Source: Rhodobacteraceae bacterium SB2
Lineage (GTDB): Bacteria; Pseudomonadota; Alphaproteobacteria; Rhodobacterales; Rhodobacteraceae
Assembly (NCBI GenBank): GCA_001642945.1
Contig: LGRT01000010.1
Location: 35,129-99,128 of the forward strand
DNA: 64,000 nucleotides
Direction: 5' to 3'
The notes under the pieces were generated by a model, which was given only the letters and a program-made list of their open reading frames with translations, had not been told where the DNA came from and ran no database searches. The translations under genes and the position numbers were made by a program. Below, piece after piece: positions 26,527-36,765 of the stretch (its first letter is position 1; every line of letters begins with the position of its first letter).

Positions 26527-27301
26527 ATTGCGAAGCCTTATAAGATTGCACCGGCTTTTGGGCTTTCTGCCAGCCTGTGATGCCTTTTGACAGATGGCTG
26601 ACATTGGCAAAGCCCAATTGATCCACCAAAGCCTTGCCCAAATTCGTGGTCCGGTTGCCGGTGCGGCAATAGAGCATGATCGGGGTATCGCGATCGGTGA
26701 TCACCGACGTGAATTTCTGTTGAAACTCTGGGTGAAGCTGACCCGATTTTGTAAATGCTGTGATCAATTCGGCCCCTTCGATAATACCCGTTTTCGCCCA
26801 TTCCTCGGGGCGGCGAATATCGATGATCAGCGTACCGTTTTTCTGAGCCTCTTGCATATCTTGATTGCTGGCTTGCTGTAATTTTGGCGGCCAAGCTGTT
26901 TTCAACAGTTCCACTTCAAAGCGTAACGTGGCGTTTGGCGGAATTTTTGCGCCAGCACCGCGCGCGCCATATCCCAATTGTGGCGGAATGGTTAATATTC
27001 GGCGCTCGCCTTCCTTCATTCCCAAAATACCCTGCTCCCACCCTTGGATGACTTGTCCGGCGCCAAGCACAAAGCGAAAAGCCTGGCCGCGCGGACGCGA
27101 GGCGTCAAACACGGTGCCATCGCTCAGGCGGCCTTCATAATGCACGCTGACTTGCATACCGTTTTGCGCGGTTGCTCCACTGCCTTTCTGCGTGATGTCT
27201 ATGCCCAGTTCGGCCGCAGACAGCGGCGCGCTTACACCGAGAGCCAGAAAAAGATAAAAAAACCTGCGCATACCTGCGATGATACGGGTGATTTGGGGCA
27301 T
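26525..27301 (-). CDS. FKBP-type peptidyl-prolyl isomerase fused to a rhodanese domain
   Basis: A predicted periplasmic two-domain protein of 258 residues. The signal peptide runs to about residue 30 (core FYLFLALGVSAPLSAA). Residues 34-135 are an FKBP domain (VSVHYEGRLSDGTVFDAS, VIQGWEQGILGMKEGERR, IPPQLGYG, and the F-x-VELL strand). Residues 144-252 are a rhodanese domain with IDIRRPEEW and the active-site loop YCRTGNRT (Cys212). Two starts are possible, at 27301 (AAGGATCATT upstream) or 27271; both keep the signal peptide. The fusion suggests proline isomerisation combined with sulfur or thiol chemistry outside the cytoplasm. It stands alone as a transcription unit. Confidence 0.9.
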   Translation of the reverse strand: MPQITRIIAGMRRFFYLFLALGVSAPLSAAELGIDITQKGSGATAQNGMQVSVHYEGRLSDGTVFDASRPRGQAFRFVLGAGQVIQGWEQGILGMKEGERRILTIPPQLGYGARGAGAKIPPNATLRFEVELLKTAWPPKLQQASNQDMQEAQKNGTLIIDIRRPEEWAKTGIIEGAELITAFTKSGQLHPEFQQKFTSVITDRDTPIMLYCRTGNRTTNLGKALVDQLGFANVSHLSKGITGWQKAQKPVQSYKASQ

Positions 27302-27498
27302 AATGATCCTTTCTGTGACAAACAGGTGTAAGCCTAGAGCGGTTTTTGGATTTGTCTATTGCCAAGCGCCAGATATCACAGCGTGTTGACCTGCGCGGTG
27401 TAGACAGGATTTTGTAATTTTCTAACGATTGGCGCTTTTCAGCTGGGCGTGATTTGATAAGCTGTGGTCAAACGCACAATTAGAAAAGGATGCTCAAG

Positions 27499-27789
27499 AT
27501 GGCAAAGGTTTTACAGGTGGTTATTTACACCGCGATTTCAGATGACGCGAAATTGGCGGCTTATGCCAAGCTTGCCGGGCCTGCGATGCAAGCCGCCGGT
27601 GGGGTATTTTTGGCGCGGGGCGTGCCGGTTGCGGTGGCCGAAGACGGTCAGATGACGCGGACAGTGGTGGTTGAATGGGCAAGCCTTGAAGCGGCGCAAG
27701 CCGGCTATAACAGCCCCGCCTATCAAGAGGCGCTTGCCGCGTTGGGCGATGGGGCAACGCGCGAATTTAGATATGTTGAGGCGGTGTAG
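27499..27789 (+). CDS. DUF1330 family protein
   Basis: A small alpha/beta protein of 96 residues in the DUF1330 family (ferredoxin-like ABM-related fold). Telltale blocks are AYAKLAGPAMQAAGGVFLARG, VVVEWASLEAAQAGYNSPAYQEA and the final strand EFRYVEAV. The second in-frame ATG (27499) is preferred because AAAAGG lies 9 bases upstream, whereas the ATG at 27490 abuts that site with no spacing. No function is established for the family. It is a single-gene unit divergent from the FKBP-rhodanese gene. Confidence 0.85.
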   Translation: MAKVLQVVIYTAISDDAKLAAYAKLAGPAMQAAGGVFLARGVPVAVAEDGQMTRTVVVEWASLEAAQAGYNSPAYQEALAALGDGATREFRYVEAV

Positions 27790-27950
27790 CGCGCATTTAT
27801 TGTACAAGGTGTGAAGGGTAAGTGGCCGGAGCGTTTGCGCCCAGAAAGGCGCATAACTTGCCTTTGCTTTCAGCGAATGCGTGCCTTAGAGCAAACTTTT
27901 TATGCACCGCTCTCAGCGCTGTAAGGCAGGGCGTAAATCAGGCGTGATCT

Positions 27951-28079
27951 TTATTTGGATAAAACGCGTCTGGCGCTTTCATCAAAGCGGTCATTGCGGG
28001 GCTTAAAGATCATCGAATAGCCCAGTAACCCCACCAAGAAAACGAAGATAATTGCCGGAACAATAATGTTTTTACCCAA
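27951..28079 (-). CDS. Small single-pass membrane protein (42 residues, TTG start)
   Basis: Translation gives M-G-K-N then a hydrophobic helix at about residues 5-25 (IIVPAIIFVFLVGLLGYSMI), then a basic/acidic tail (KPRNDRFDESARRVLSK). The TTG at 28079 has GCGAGG with about 8 bases of spacing, a convincing ribosome-binding site; no ATG is available. The clear helix-plus-charged-tail pattern makes chance unlikely. Function is unknown; such mini-proteins often modulate larger membrane complexes. Confidence 0.6.
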   Translation of the reverse strand: MGKNIIVPAIIFVFLVGLLGYSMIFKPRNDRFDESARRVLSK

Positions 28080-28266
28080 TGTAATGACCTCGCTTTGTTG
28101 CGGGCCATTTGCTTTGCATGACCCAAATGCGCTGCTCAGATGTTACAGCCATTTGCCATATCTGACAAGTTTGGTTGTGAGGTGCAAATTTCACGCCGCG
28201 CCCCTTAAGATTTGAGGGGGGGTATCGCCGTTTTAGCGGCCTTAACGTGAGCTTTGGCGACGCATG

Positions 28267-30072
28267 TTAGAGCGATTTTGTGGCTTGGCCGAGCCATTGC
28301 GCGGCGCTGCTGCTCAGCTGATCCTGATGCAGATCCCAACATTCTTTGTGATAGGCGTTTATCCAAGCTTTTTCAGTTGGGTCCAGCCAATCAGAGATGA
28401 CCATGCGAAGATCAATCGGCACATAGGTAAGCGTTTCAAATTCCAAAAGTCGTGTTAAATTGGCAGCTTCGGGCAGATCTGCCTCGCCAACGCTGAGCAA
28501 GTTTTCAATCCGAATTCCAAACGCAGCTTCTTTGTAAAAGCCGGGCTCGTTCGATAGGATCATGCCTGGTTCCAACACCACTGTAGAGGCACGCGATAAT
28601 CGCTGCGGGCCTTCATGCACGTTTAAAAAATGCCCAACGCCATGGCCCGTGCCATGATTGAAATCCTGCCCCGAAGCCCAAAGTGGCGCGCGGGCAAACG
28701 CGTCCAGATCGCGCCCGGAAATGCCATAAGGAAATTTCAGGCGAGAAATCGCAATCATCCCTTGCAAAACCCGCGTGAAGGCGGCGCAAACCTCGTGCGG
28801 TTGCGCGCCAATTGCGATGGTTCGCGTAATATCGGTGGTACCATCCAGATATTGGCCACCGCTATCCACCAGCATGACCTCTCCGGCTTGAAGCTGCCGG
28901 TTTGACGCTTCATTCACCCGATAATGGGGCAGGGCAGCGTTCGGGCCGCTGGCAGAAATAGTGTCAAAGCTGATGTCCAAAAGCTCTGAATTTGCGCGCC
29001 GAAAGCTTTCAAGCGCAATGACCACGTCAATTTCTGTTGTGGTGCCAATTGGCGCGTTATCAAGCCAAGCCAAAAACTCGCACATTGCAGCGCCATCGCG
29101 TTGATGCGACACGCGGGCATGTTGTAATTCTATAATGTTTTTGCAGGCTTTTGGAAGGATGACGGGGTCTGCTTCAAACGCGATTTCAACCTGCGCTTTT
29201 TGAAGGATATCGACAACGGCATAGGGAATATGCCCGGCATCAACGCGTACTCTGCCGTGTAATTGCGACAGTTGCGCGTCGAATTGATCTTGTGAGAAGA
29301 GGCGTATCCCGGCGCCAAAATGCCCCGATAGGTGTTCGGCTTTTCCAGGCGCAATGAACAGGTCCACTGAAGCATCGGCGTGCAAAAATGCAAAGCTATG
29401 AACCAAGGGCACATGGGTGACATCGCTGCCGCGCATATTTAGCAACCAAACGATGCTGTCTGGCAGCGTTAGGATCGCTGTGTCTTGCGCGTTGTCGCGC
29501 AGCATTTTGGCAAGGCGTTTGCGCTTATCACTGTGGGTTTCACCGGCATAATCTTCGGGGTAGGCATAGGCCTGCGCGTTGGGGGGATCTGGTCTATCGG
29601 TCCAGATTTGATCGATAAGGTTGGTATTTGGCCGCAGCTGAATGCCGTTTTCGCCCAGCGCGGCGCGATGCGCTTGTATCTCGCCCCAACTGTGCAACCA
29701 TGGGTCAAAACCGATCGTGCCCGTTTGCAAGTTTTTTTGGAGCCATGTGGGCAGGCTCGTTTCGGGCCAGTCAACGGGTGTGAAGATGGCGTTTGTTTGC
29801 ACTTTCACTTGAACCCGGTAGCGCCCATCTACGAATACACCCGCAACATCAGGTAAAACGGCGCAAAACCCGGCCGAACCCGTAAAGCCGGTTAACCAAG
29901 CCAAGCGTTCATCGCGTTTCGCAACATATTCCCCTTGATGCACATCGCTGCGCGGGACCAAAAAGCCGTTTAGCTGTGCCCCAGAGATGGCCTTGCGAAG
30001 CGCGGTTAGGCGCGCGGGGCCCGCATCGGGTTCAGAGTCGTCAATAAAGCTTTGGAAATGGGCTGTTTTCAT
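28267..30072 (-). CDS. pepP: M24 family aminopeptidase P (Xaa-Pro aminopeptidase)
   Basis: Predicted to release N-terminal residues preceding proline. The three-domain, about 600-residue architecture matches the eukaryote-like cytosolic APP1 type rather than short E. coli PepP. N-terminal creatinase domains (NGFLVPRSDVHQGEY, RLAWLTGFTGSAGF) are followed by the pita-bread domain with metal ligands in VDSGGQYLDGTTDITRT, HGTGHGVGHFLNVHEGPQ and ILSNEPGFYKEAAFGIRIEN. ATG 30072 is preferred; a TTG at 30081 in frame would overlap the cobT stop. It starts only five bases after cobT, so co-transcription is likely although the functions are unrelated. Confidence 0.92.
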   Translation of the reverse strand: MKTAHFQSFIDDSEPDAGPARLTALRKAISGAQLNGFLVPRSDVHQGEYVAKRDERLAWLTGFTGSAGFCAVLPDVAGVFVDGRYRVQVKVQTNAIFTPVDWPETSLPTWLQKNLQTGTIGFDPWLHSWGEIQAHRAALGENGIQLRPNTNLIDQIWTDRPDPPNAQAYAYPEDYAGETHSDKRKRLAKMLRDNAQDTAILTLPDSIVWLLNMRGSDVTHVPLVHSFAFLHADASVDLFIAPGKAEHLSGHFGAGIRLFSQDQFDAQLSQLHGRVRVDAGHIPYAVVDILQKAQVEIAFEADPVILPKACKNIIELQHARVSHQRDGAAMCEFLAWLDNAPIGTTTEIDVVIALESFRRANSELLDISFDTISASGPNAALPHYRVNEASNRQLQAGEVMLVDSGGQYLDGTTDITRTIAIGAQPHEVCAAFTRVLQGMIAISRLKFPYGISGRDLDAFARAPLWASGQDFNHGTGHGVGHFLNVHEGPQRLSRASTVVLEPGMILSNEPGFYKEAAFGIRIENLLSVGEADLPEAANLTRLLEFETLTYVPIDLRMVISDWLDPTEKAWINAYHKECWDLHQDQLSSSAAQWLGQATKSL

Positions 30073-30077
30073 CGGGC

Positions 30078-31955
30078 TCAATTCACTTTTCTCATACCTG
30101 TCGAGCGTGCGCGCGCGCGCGGATCATTGTCAAATAACGCCGCCAATTGTTCGGTCATGGCGCCCGCAAGCTGTTCAATATCGGTGATCGTGACGGCGCG
30201 TTCATAATAGCGGGTGACATCATGGCCAATGCCAATTGCCAGTAATTCTACCGCTTTGCGCTTTTCAACCATCGCAATCACGTCGCGCAGATGCTTTTCA
30301 AGATAATTGGCTTGGTTCACCGATAAAGTGCTGTCATCAACCGGTGCGCCATCTGATATCACCATAAGAATTTTGCGGGCCTCGGGGCGCCCAGCCATGC
30401 GACGATGCGCCCATTCCAACGCTTCACCATCAATATTTTCTTTCAGCAAACCCTCTTTCATCATCAAGCCCAAATTGGATCTTACGCGCCGCCAAGGCGC
30501 ATCGGCGCCCTTATAGATGATATGGCGTAAATCGTTCAGCCGCCCAGGCTGTTGCGGACGCCCTTCATTCAGCCAATCTTCCCGGCTTTGCCCGCCTTTC
30601 CACGCACGGGTGGTGAACCCAAGAATTTCCACTTTGACATTACACCGCTCTAAGGTACGCGCCAAAACATCCGCACAAATCGCCGCGATGGAAATGGGCC
30701 GTCCGCGCATAGAGCCGGAATTGTCAAGCAAGAGCGTGACCACGGTATCGCGAAATTCGGTGTCTTTTTCCCTTTTAAAGCTAAGCGGGGTAGTGGGGTT
30801 CGCGACGATGCGCGCCAAACGCCCTGCGTCCAAAATGCCTTCTTCTAAATCGAACAGCCAAGAACGGTTTTGCTGGGCTTGCAGGCGGCGTTGCAGCTTA
30901 TTGGCCAGCCGGCTTACGGCCCCCTTTAATGGCTCTAATTGCTGATCCAAATAGGCCCGCAGACGCTCTAGTTCAACGGCATCGGCAAGCTCTTCTGCCT
31001 TGATCTCTTCATCATATTTGGTTTCATAGACGTTGTAATTCGGATCAGCATCCGAAATTGGTTGCGGAGCAGGGGGCTCCATTGGAGCATCGCCATCGGG
31101 CAGTTCAGTCTCTTCCGACATCTCATCTTCAGCGCTTTCATCGCTGCTGACTTGTGCTGCTGAAGGATCTTGCTGTTCTTCTTGGCTTTGTTCAGGCGTG
31201 CTTTCCGTATCATCTTCATTGCTGTCATCTTGGCCCGTACTGTCGGGATCTTGATCTTCTTCCGTACCTTCATCCTGATCTTCGTCAGACTGATCTTCAA
31301 GATCATCAGGATCGTCGCCCAGCTGGTCACCATAGCCTAGATCCGAAATGATTTGGCGGGCAAATTTCGCAAACGCGCTTTGATCTTTCAATTTGCTCTG
31401 AAGATCTGCCAAAGTGCCACCGGCTTGCTCTTCGATGAACCCCTGCCAAAGCTGCATAATGTTTTGCGCGGCGGGCGGCATATCGCGCCCCGTGGCCAAA
31501 TGCCGGATCAGGTATCCAGCGGCGGTCGATAAAGGTGCATCAGAGCGGTCGGTGATATTAAGATAGCCAAGCCGGGCTGCATCCGCGCCAATTTTCGCAT
31601 CAATATTTCCCGCCGTACCCGGCATATCTTGTGCGCCAACGGCTTCGCAGCGGGCCACTTCCATCGCCTCATAAAGTTCGCGCGCCATATTGCCCTGGGG
31701 GGCGTATTTTGTATGCGTTCCATCATCGTGATATTTGCGGTGCAGGGCCAAAGCATCCGCTGTCCCTCTTGCCACCAAAACTTCATCACGGGTCATTCTA
31801 CGGCTGATTTGGGGCAAGCGCATGACATCGCCGGATACGCCAGCCGGATCCACGGAATAGGTGATCGACAGATCGGCATCATTGGCCATCACTTTGGTGG
31901 CTTCAGCCAAAGCTTTTTTAAATGGATCGGCCGGGTTATCTGAATTTGGTCCCAT
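30078..31955 (-). CDS. cobT: Cobaltochelatase subunit CobT
   Basis: A component of the ATP-dependent aerobic cobaltochelatase (CobN-CobS-CobT), which inserts cobalt into hydrogenobyrinic acid a,c-diamide during B12 synthesis. The N-terminal domain is followed by a very acidic Asp/Glu/Ser/Gln stretch (about 214-295) and a C-terminal von Willebrand A domain with the MIDAS motif DNSGSM at 411-416. Length of 625 residues is normal. cobS lies upstream on the same strand. The large subunit cobN is not in the window. The acidic linker is typical of CobT and BchD relatives. Confidence 0.95.
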   Translation of the reverse strand: MGPNSDNPADPFKKALAEATKVMANDADLSITYSVDPAGVSGDVMRLPQISRRMTRDEVLVARGTADALALHRKYHDDGTHTKYAPQGNMARELYEAMEVARCEAVGAQDMPGTAGNIDAKIGADAARLGYLNITDRSDAPLSTAAGYLIRHLATGRDMPPAAQNIMQLWQGFIEEQAGGTLADLQSKLKDQSAFAKFARQIISDLGYGDQLGDDPDDLEDQSDEDQDEGTEEDQDPDSTGQDDSNEDDTESTPEQSQEEQQDPSAAQVSSDESAEDEMSEETELPDGDAPMEPPAPQPISDADPNYNVYETKYDEEIKAEELADAVELERLRAYLDQQLEPLKGAVSRLANKLQRRLQAQQNRSWLFDLEEGILDAGRLARIVANPTTPLSFKREKDTEFRDTVVTLLLDNSGSMRGRPISIAAICADVLARTLERCNVKVEILGFTTRAWKGGQSREDWLNEGRPQQPGRLNDLRHIIYKGADAPWRRVRSNLGLMMKEGLLKENIDGEALEWAHRRMAGRPEARKILMVISDGAPVDDSTLSVNQANYLEKHLRDVIAMVEKRKAVELLAIGIGHDVTRYYERAVTITDIEQLAGAMTEQLAALFDNDPRARARSTGMRKVN

Positions 31956-32082
31956 AACGCAAGTCTCGCTGAACGTTTGAATAATGCAAGCTCTGTTTAC
32001 AATGCCGCAACCTGAGTTTTAGCGCGCGCTTTCCTGTAGGGTTGGAAAAATCAAAAACGCGCGCGCGCTGCGGCTTAAAACT

Positions 32083-33069
32083 TTAGCCCAAGCTGACGCT
32101 GGCAGCGCTTTCTGGCAGTTCTTCGTCAAAACAGCGCTGGTAGAATTCTGCCACGGTCTGACGCTCAAGCTCATCGCATTTGTTCAGGAAAGACAAACGA
32201 AACGCGTAGCCTATATTGCGGAAAATTTCTGCATTTTGCGCCCAATTGATCACGGTGCGCGGGCTCATTACGGTTGATAGGTCGCCATTCATAAACGCGG
32301 TACGGGTTAGATCTGCAACCGTTACCATTTGCTTTACCGTTTTGCGCCCGTTTTCCGTGTTATAATGGGGGGCTTTTGCCAAAATTATTGCGGTTTCGGC
32401 ATCGATGGACAGATAATTCAAGGTAGCGACAAGCGACCAACGGTCCATTTGGGCTTGGTTTATTTGTTGGGTGCCATGATAGAGGCCGGTGGTATCGCCC
32501 AGACCGACAGTATTGGCGGTTGCAAACAGCCGGAACTGCGGATGCGGTGTGATAATTTCGTTTTGATCCATCAGGGTAAGTTTGCCATCATGTTCGAGCA
32601 CGCGCTGGATCACAAACATCACATCGGCGCGCCCGGCATCATATTCGTCAAAAACAATCGCCACCGGGTTGCGCAGCGCCCATGGCAAGATGCCTTCGTG
32701 GAATTCGGTGACCTGAACGCCATCGCGCAATTTGATCGCATCTTTTCCGATTAAATCGATACGGCTGATATGGCTGTCCAGATTAACGCGCACGGCGGGC
32801 CAGTTCAGGCGGGCTGCCACTTGCTCAATATGTGTTGATTTGCCCGTTCCGTGATAGCCTTGGATCATCACCCGTCGATTATGCGAAAACCCTGCTAGAA
32901 TAGCCATGGTTGTATCGGGATCAAACTTATAGGTCGTGTCAATTTCGGGAACCCGCTCAGAGCGATCTGCAAAGCCTTTCACAACCATATCTGTGTCAAG
33001 CCCGAACATTTCACGCACTGAAATATCCTCAGTCGGTTTTACATCCATTGTATTGCCGCCGTCAGCCAT
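32083..33069 (-). CDS. cobS: Cobaltochelatase AAA+ subunit CobS
   Basis: The AAA+ ATPase partner of CobT in cobalt chelation. Walker A is GYHGTGKS, Walker B is [11 protein letters not shown], and the sensor region [21 protein letters not shown] is characteristic of CobS. The ATG at 33069 ([12 protein letters not shown]) has AAAGGAAA at suitable spacing; an in-frame ATG 24 bases upstream is less likely. It reads into cobT across 127 bases. The 328-residue product is standard. Upstream on the same strand lie the GST and DnaJ-domain genes, a layout common in Rhodobacteraceae. Confidence 0.95.
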   Translation of the reverse strand: MADGGNTMDVKPTEDISVREMFGLDTDMVVKGFADRSERVPEIDTTYKFDPDTTMAILAGFSHNRRVMIQGYHGTGKSTHIEQVAARLNWPAVRVNLDSHISRIDLIGKDAIKLRDGVQVTEFHEGILPWALRNPVAIVFDEYDAGRADVMFVIQRVLEHDGKLTLMDQNEIITPHPQFRLFATANTVGLGDTTGLYHGTQQINQAQMDRWSLVATLNYLSIDAETAIILAKAPHYNTENGRKTVKQMVTVADLTRTAFMNGDLSTVMSPRTVINWAQNAEIFRNIGYAFRLSFLNKCDELERQTVAEFYQRCFDEELPESAASVSLG

Positions 33070-33238
33070 ACTTGCGTTTCCTTTAATTGCCAATTTTAAC
33101 CTCTGCTCTGGTGCAACATAAAGCGGTTAAGGGCAAGGGGAAGGGCAAAAATAGTCAAAATAGAGTTCTATCCGCTCTTTTATGGCGGCGGCGTATTTCG
33201 ATCTTGAGGTCACGCAAAAAACCGGACTTTTTGCTTTC

Positions 33239-33982
33239 TTAAACCAAAAACTCTGCTGGATCAGGTATATCCTTCGAGTTAAACCGATAGAGTTCTTCAA
33301 AATCGCGAAAAACTGCGCTTTCGATCGCGTCTTTACTGGATTTTTTTACCGATGGGTGCTGTCTGATACGCTGCATATAAGGGGCTGTATCTTCTGAAAC
33401 AGGCAGTTTGTAAGTCTGAATACGTGTGATAATGGGCGCGTAACACGCGTCTAAAGCGCTGAATTCTCCAGCCAAGAATGGACCTTTAGAAAGTGTTAGC
33501 ATAATGCGCCATGCAGTCTTGAGACGGTCTATGTCTTTGCGGACCAAAAGTTTGTCCCGCCAGATCAATCGGCCAATCTGGGGCAGATCTGCGTCAATAT
33601 TCGTTGGGCAATGTCTGCGCAGCGCAAAAAAGCTACTCTGCATTTCAGCGCAAAGGCTGCGCGCTTGAGCGTGCAGGGCCACGTTTCGGGGCCAAATCTT
33701 AAATTGAGGGTTTTGCTCTACAAGATATTCTATGATCGCCAGCGTTTCCCATATGATCAAAGGGTCAGCTTGCGGGCTGGCGCTGTTTGAGCATTGCAGA
33801 AAGGGATCCTTACCCGCTGGCGAATATTTGGCAACGGTTTGTTTGAACTGCGAGCTTTCAGGAAATCCGTCGAAGGGAATGAGTTTTTCGGTGAATTGAA
33901 TGCCGAAAGCGTGCAACACCAACCACGGCCGCATTGACCAGCTTGAATAATTTTTATCGCCAATAAACAGCGTGATTGCCAC
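33239..33982 (-). CDS. Glutathione S-transferase family protein
   Basis: A 247-residue GST-fold protein. The N-terminal thioredoxin-like domain reads LFIGDKNYSSWSMRPWLVL, with the catalytic-position Ser/Tyr-Ser-Ser-Trp typical of a bacterial zeta/maleylacetoacetate-isomerase-like subgroup, and IIWETLAIIEYLVEQ is the usual WES-AI-x-EYL glutathione-binding segment (Ser replaced by Thr). The C-terminal helical domain follows (RSLCAEMQSSFFALR, FLAGEFSALDACYAPI). The substrate is unknown. It lies on the cobS strand, about 170 bases upstream of cobS. Confidence 0.85.
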   Translation of the reverse strand: MAITLFIGDKNYSSWSMRPWLVLHAFGIQFTEKLIPFDGFPESSQFKQTVAKYSPAGKDPFLQCSNSASPQADPLIIWETLAIIEYLVEQNPQFKIWPRNVALHAQARSLCAEMQSSFFALRRHCPTNIDADLPQIGRLIWRDKLLVRKDIDRLKTAWRIMLTLSKGPFLAGEFSALDACYAPIITRIQTYKLPVSEDTAPYMQRIRQHPSVKKSSKDAIESAVFRDFEELYRFNSKDIPDPAEFLV

Positions 33983-34056
33983 AGGCTAGCCCACTTTTAT
34001 GAGTTTCACAGAGCAGCCCGCCATAACAATATGTAGATTTTAGGGTGCAGACCTGA

Positions 34057-34689
34057 TTATTTGAAGTTTCGGCTGTCTTTTAATTGATCCCAAGCCCAAA
34101 CCACTTCTTGTAGCTGTTCTTCTTGGCTGCGATCGCCGCCATTCATATCTGGGTGTAAGACTTTGATCAGCGCTTTATACGCGCCGCGCACTTCTGCTTT
34201 GCTCCAATTGTCTTTGCCTTCTAAGATTTCCAAAGCGCGGCGCTCGGTTGGCGGTAGACGCCGGCCACTGCCAGCCGAGCCTCCAGATTTGCCTGGGTTC
34301 TTGGTGGCATTTTCGCCCAAAACCTGATGCGGATCCTCAATCCCAAGCCGCGCCCAAGCGCGGGCTTCTGTGTCGCGGAAATCTTTAGTTTCTCTTTCCC
34401 AGACTTTGTCTTTCGAGCGCTGGGCATTGATTTCGGCCTCTGTGGTGCCGTTAAAGAAATTCCATTTTAAATTATACTCGCGCACATGATCTTTGCAGAA
34501 CCAGAAAAAATCATCCAACACATCGGGGGCTTTTGGCGCGCGGAATTTTCCAGCCTCTTGGCAGCCATCATGTTCGCACAGTCGGGTCGAGGTGTCCGAG
34601 GCTCCAGACATGCTGCGCCGCCCGCGCGGATTTTTCTTCTTCGAAGAAGACACAGACATATCAAAACCAAATGGGTCGGAGGCAGCCAT
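34057..34689 (-). CDS. DnaJ-domain protein with N-terminal Cys/His segment
   Basis: A 210-residue co-chaperone-like protein. The J domain is at the C-terminus (about 148-208): ALEILEGKDNWSKAEVRGAYK, then the HPD tripeptide in VLHPDMNGGD. An N-terminal part has CEHDGCQEAGKFRAPK and FWFCKDHVREYNLKWNFF, a Cys/His set that may bind a metal. ATG 34689 has AAAGGTGAATTT upstream and is preferred over a start at 34722. It is divergent from bolA across about 75 bases and lies upstream of gst-cobS-cobT, an arrangement conserved in the family. Specific clients are unknown. Confidence 0.88.
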   Translation of the reverse strand: MAASDPFGFDMSVSSSKKKNPRGRRSMSGASDTSTRLCEHDGCQEAGKFRAPKAPDVLDDFFWFCKDHVREYNLKWNFFNGTTEAEINAQRSKDKVWERETKDFRDTEARAWARLGIEDPHQVLGENATKNPGKSGGSAGSGRRLPPTERRALEILEGKDNWSKAEVRGAYKALIKVLHPDMNGGDRSQEEQLQEVVWAWDQLKDSRNFK

Positions 34690-34763
34690 AAATTCACCTT
34701 TTCTGTTCAAGGCAGATAGCATAGGCTTTCCTCAGGTAATTTGAAGAGGCGAAAACAAAAAAT

Positions 34764-35024
34764 ATGACCCGAGTGGAACAAATTCGCAAAAATCTTGAGA
34801 ATTCTTTTCAATCAAGCTTTTTGGAGGTCGTAGATGAGAGCGATCAGCACCGTGGGCATGCCGGCGCGCCAGAAGGCGGGCAAAGCCATTTTCGCGTCCG
34901 CCTGAAATCTGAGCAGTTTAAAGGGCAATCGCGAATCGCGCGGCATCGTGCGGTGCATGCAGCGCTGGGGCCAGAGTTGATCGGCGCGATTCACGCTTTG
35001 GCTTTAGAACTTGATACCCCTTAA
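34764..35024 (+). CDS. bolA: BolA family protein
   Basis: An 86-residue BolA-fold protein with ESDQHRGHAGAPEGGQSHFRV (conserved His residues), then SRIARHRAVHAALGPELIGAIHALAL, the signature helix. BolA proteins pair with monothiol glutaredoxins to handle iron-sulfur clusters and affect morphology and stress response. It is a single-gene unit divergent from the DnaJ-domain gene. A GAGG stretch lies about 15 bases upstream of the ATG. Confidence 0.93.
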   Translation: MTRVEQIRKNLENSFQSSFLEVVDESDQHRGHAGAPEGGQSHFRVRLKSEQFKGQSRIARHRAVHAALGPELIGAIHALALELDTP

Positions 35025-35107
35025 GCCTTAACCTTTAACCGCTTGAAAGGGCCCGCACCTGTTGCTGAAACCCAACTGGTGCCACGCGCTGGGCCTTGCC
35101 ATCGTAT

Positions 35108-36619
35108 TTATTGGGTCAATTTTGTGGCAACCAGTTCATTCACCACTTTTGGATTGGCTTTGCCGCCTGTGGCTTTCATCACTTGTCCGACGAACCAGCC
35201 TGCCAGCTTGGGGTTGGCCTTGGCTTTTTCAACTTGTGCTGGATTATCAGCGATCACTTGATCCACCGCCGCTTCGATCGCTCCTGTATCCGTTACTTGT
35301 TTTAAGCCGCGCGAGTCCACGATCTGCGCCGGCTCACCGCCCTCGCTATAAACAATTTCAAACACATCCTTGGCGATTTTCCCGCTGATCTCGCCTTTGG
35401 AAATCAGATCGATAATACCGCCCAGTTGCGCCGGGGTGACCGGGCTTTCACTTATATCACAATCATCTTTTTTGAGGCGTCCAAAAAGTTCGTTAATCAC
35501 CCAATTTGCGGCCAATTTGCCATCACGCCCCTTGGCCACTTCTTCAAAATAACCCGCCGAGTCAAGCTCTGCCGTTAGGACATTGGCATCATATTCCGAG
35601 AGGCTGAAATCTGTAACGAAGCGGGCTTTTTTCTGATCGGGCAGCTCTGGCAGATTGGCTGCAATCTCATCCACCCAGTCTTGTTCGATTTCTAAAGGTA
35701 AAAGATCCGGATCGGGGAAGTAGCGATAATCATGCGCCTCTTCTTTGGAGCGCATAGAGCGCGTTTCGCCTTTGTCGGGATCATAAAGCCGGGTTTCTTG
35801 ATCGACGCTTCCGCCGCTTTCTACGATCGCAATTTGCCGCCGTGCTTCCACGTCAATAGCTTGCTGAATAAATCGCATTGAGTTCATATTCTTGATTTCA
35901 CAGCGCGTGCCAAGATGCGAAAAATCTTCGCTTTCGAGATATTTTTCATATTGCCCTGGCTGGCAAATCGAGACGTTGACATCGGCGCGCAGGTTCCCGT
36001 TTTGCATATTCCCGTCACAGGTGCCCAAATAGCGCAGGATCTGACGCAATTTCACGATATATGCGGCGGCCTCTTCTGGGCCCCGAATATCGGGGCGGCT
36101 GACGATCTCCATCAGCGCCACTCCGGTGCGGTTCAGATCAACAAATGACATATTTGGATCCATGTCATGGATCGATTTTCCGGCATCTTGTTCGATATGA
36201 ATGCGTTCAATACGGACCCGGCGCGCAACGCCCGGCGCCATATCAACGATCACTTCACCCTCGCCAACGATCGGATGATAGAGCTGGCTGATCTGATATC
36301 CTTGAGGAAGGTCTGGATAAAAATAATTCTTTCGATCAAAGGCAGAGAATAAATTAATTTCGGCCTGCAAACCCAGCCCAGTTCTGACCGCCTGCTCAAC
36401 GCAAAATTCATTTATTACCGGCAGCATGCCCGGCATTGCAGCATCCACGAACGCAACATTGGAATTTGGTTCATTTCCAAACTTTGTGGATGCGCCAGAA
36501 AATAACTTTGCTTTTGATGCAATTTGGGCGTGCACTTCCATACCGATCACCAATTCCCAGTCATATTTAGCACCGGCGATGGTTTTGATCTTGGGCGGTT
36601 CAAATGTCAGATCCAGCAT
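35108..36619 (-). CDS. gatB: Aspartyl/glutamyl-tRNA amidotransferase subunit B
   Basis: GatB transamidates Glu-tRNA(Gln) and Asp-tRNA(Asn) within the GatCAB complex, using ATP and ammonia from GatA. Visible are the start block [74 protein letters not shown] and the C-terminal YqeY-like tail domain used for tRNA binding. The 503-residue length is normal. AAAGGACATGCACC precedes the ATG. gatA and gatC are not adjacent. It lies 146 bases downstream of pepN on the same strand. Confidence 0.97.
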   Translation of the reverse strand: MLDLTFEPPKIKTIAGAKYDWELVIGMEVHAQIASKAKLFSGASTKFGNEPNSNVAFVDAAMPGMLPVINEFCVEQAVRTGLGLQAEINLFSAFDRKNYFYPDLPQGYQISQLYHPIVGEGEVIVDMAPGVARRVRIERIHIEQDAGKSIHDMDPNMSFVDLNRTGVALMEIVSRPDIRGPEEAAAYIVKLRQILRYLGTCDGNMQNGNLRADVNVSICQPGQYEKYLESEDFSHLGTRCEIKNMNSMRFIQQAIDVEARRQIAIVESGGSVDQETRLYDPDKGETRSMRSKEEAHDYRYFPDPDLLPLEIEQDWVDEIAANLPELPDQKKARFVTDFSLSEYDANVLTAELDSAGYFEEVAKGRDGKLAANWVINELFGRLKKDDCDISESPVTPAQLGGIIDLISKGEISGKIAKDVFEIVYSEGGEPAQIVDSRGLKQVTDTGAIEAAVDQVIADNPAQVEKAKANPKLAGWFVGQVMKATGGKANPKVVNELVATKLTQ

Positions 36620-36765
36620 GGTGCATGTCCTTTAAGGCGTGGTTTCTTTGCGCCGGTTTAGCCAATGCGGCTGCGGGTTTCAATCTCTTTGCGCCTCATT
36701 CGCGTTCTCGTTGCAGTGCGCTCTGCGCACCAGCAGGGCGACTGCTTGGCCGTTTGCGCGGCGCG

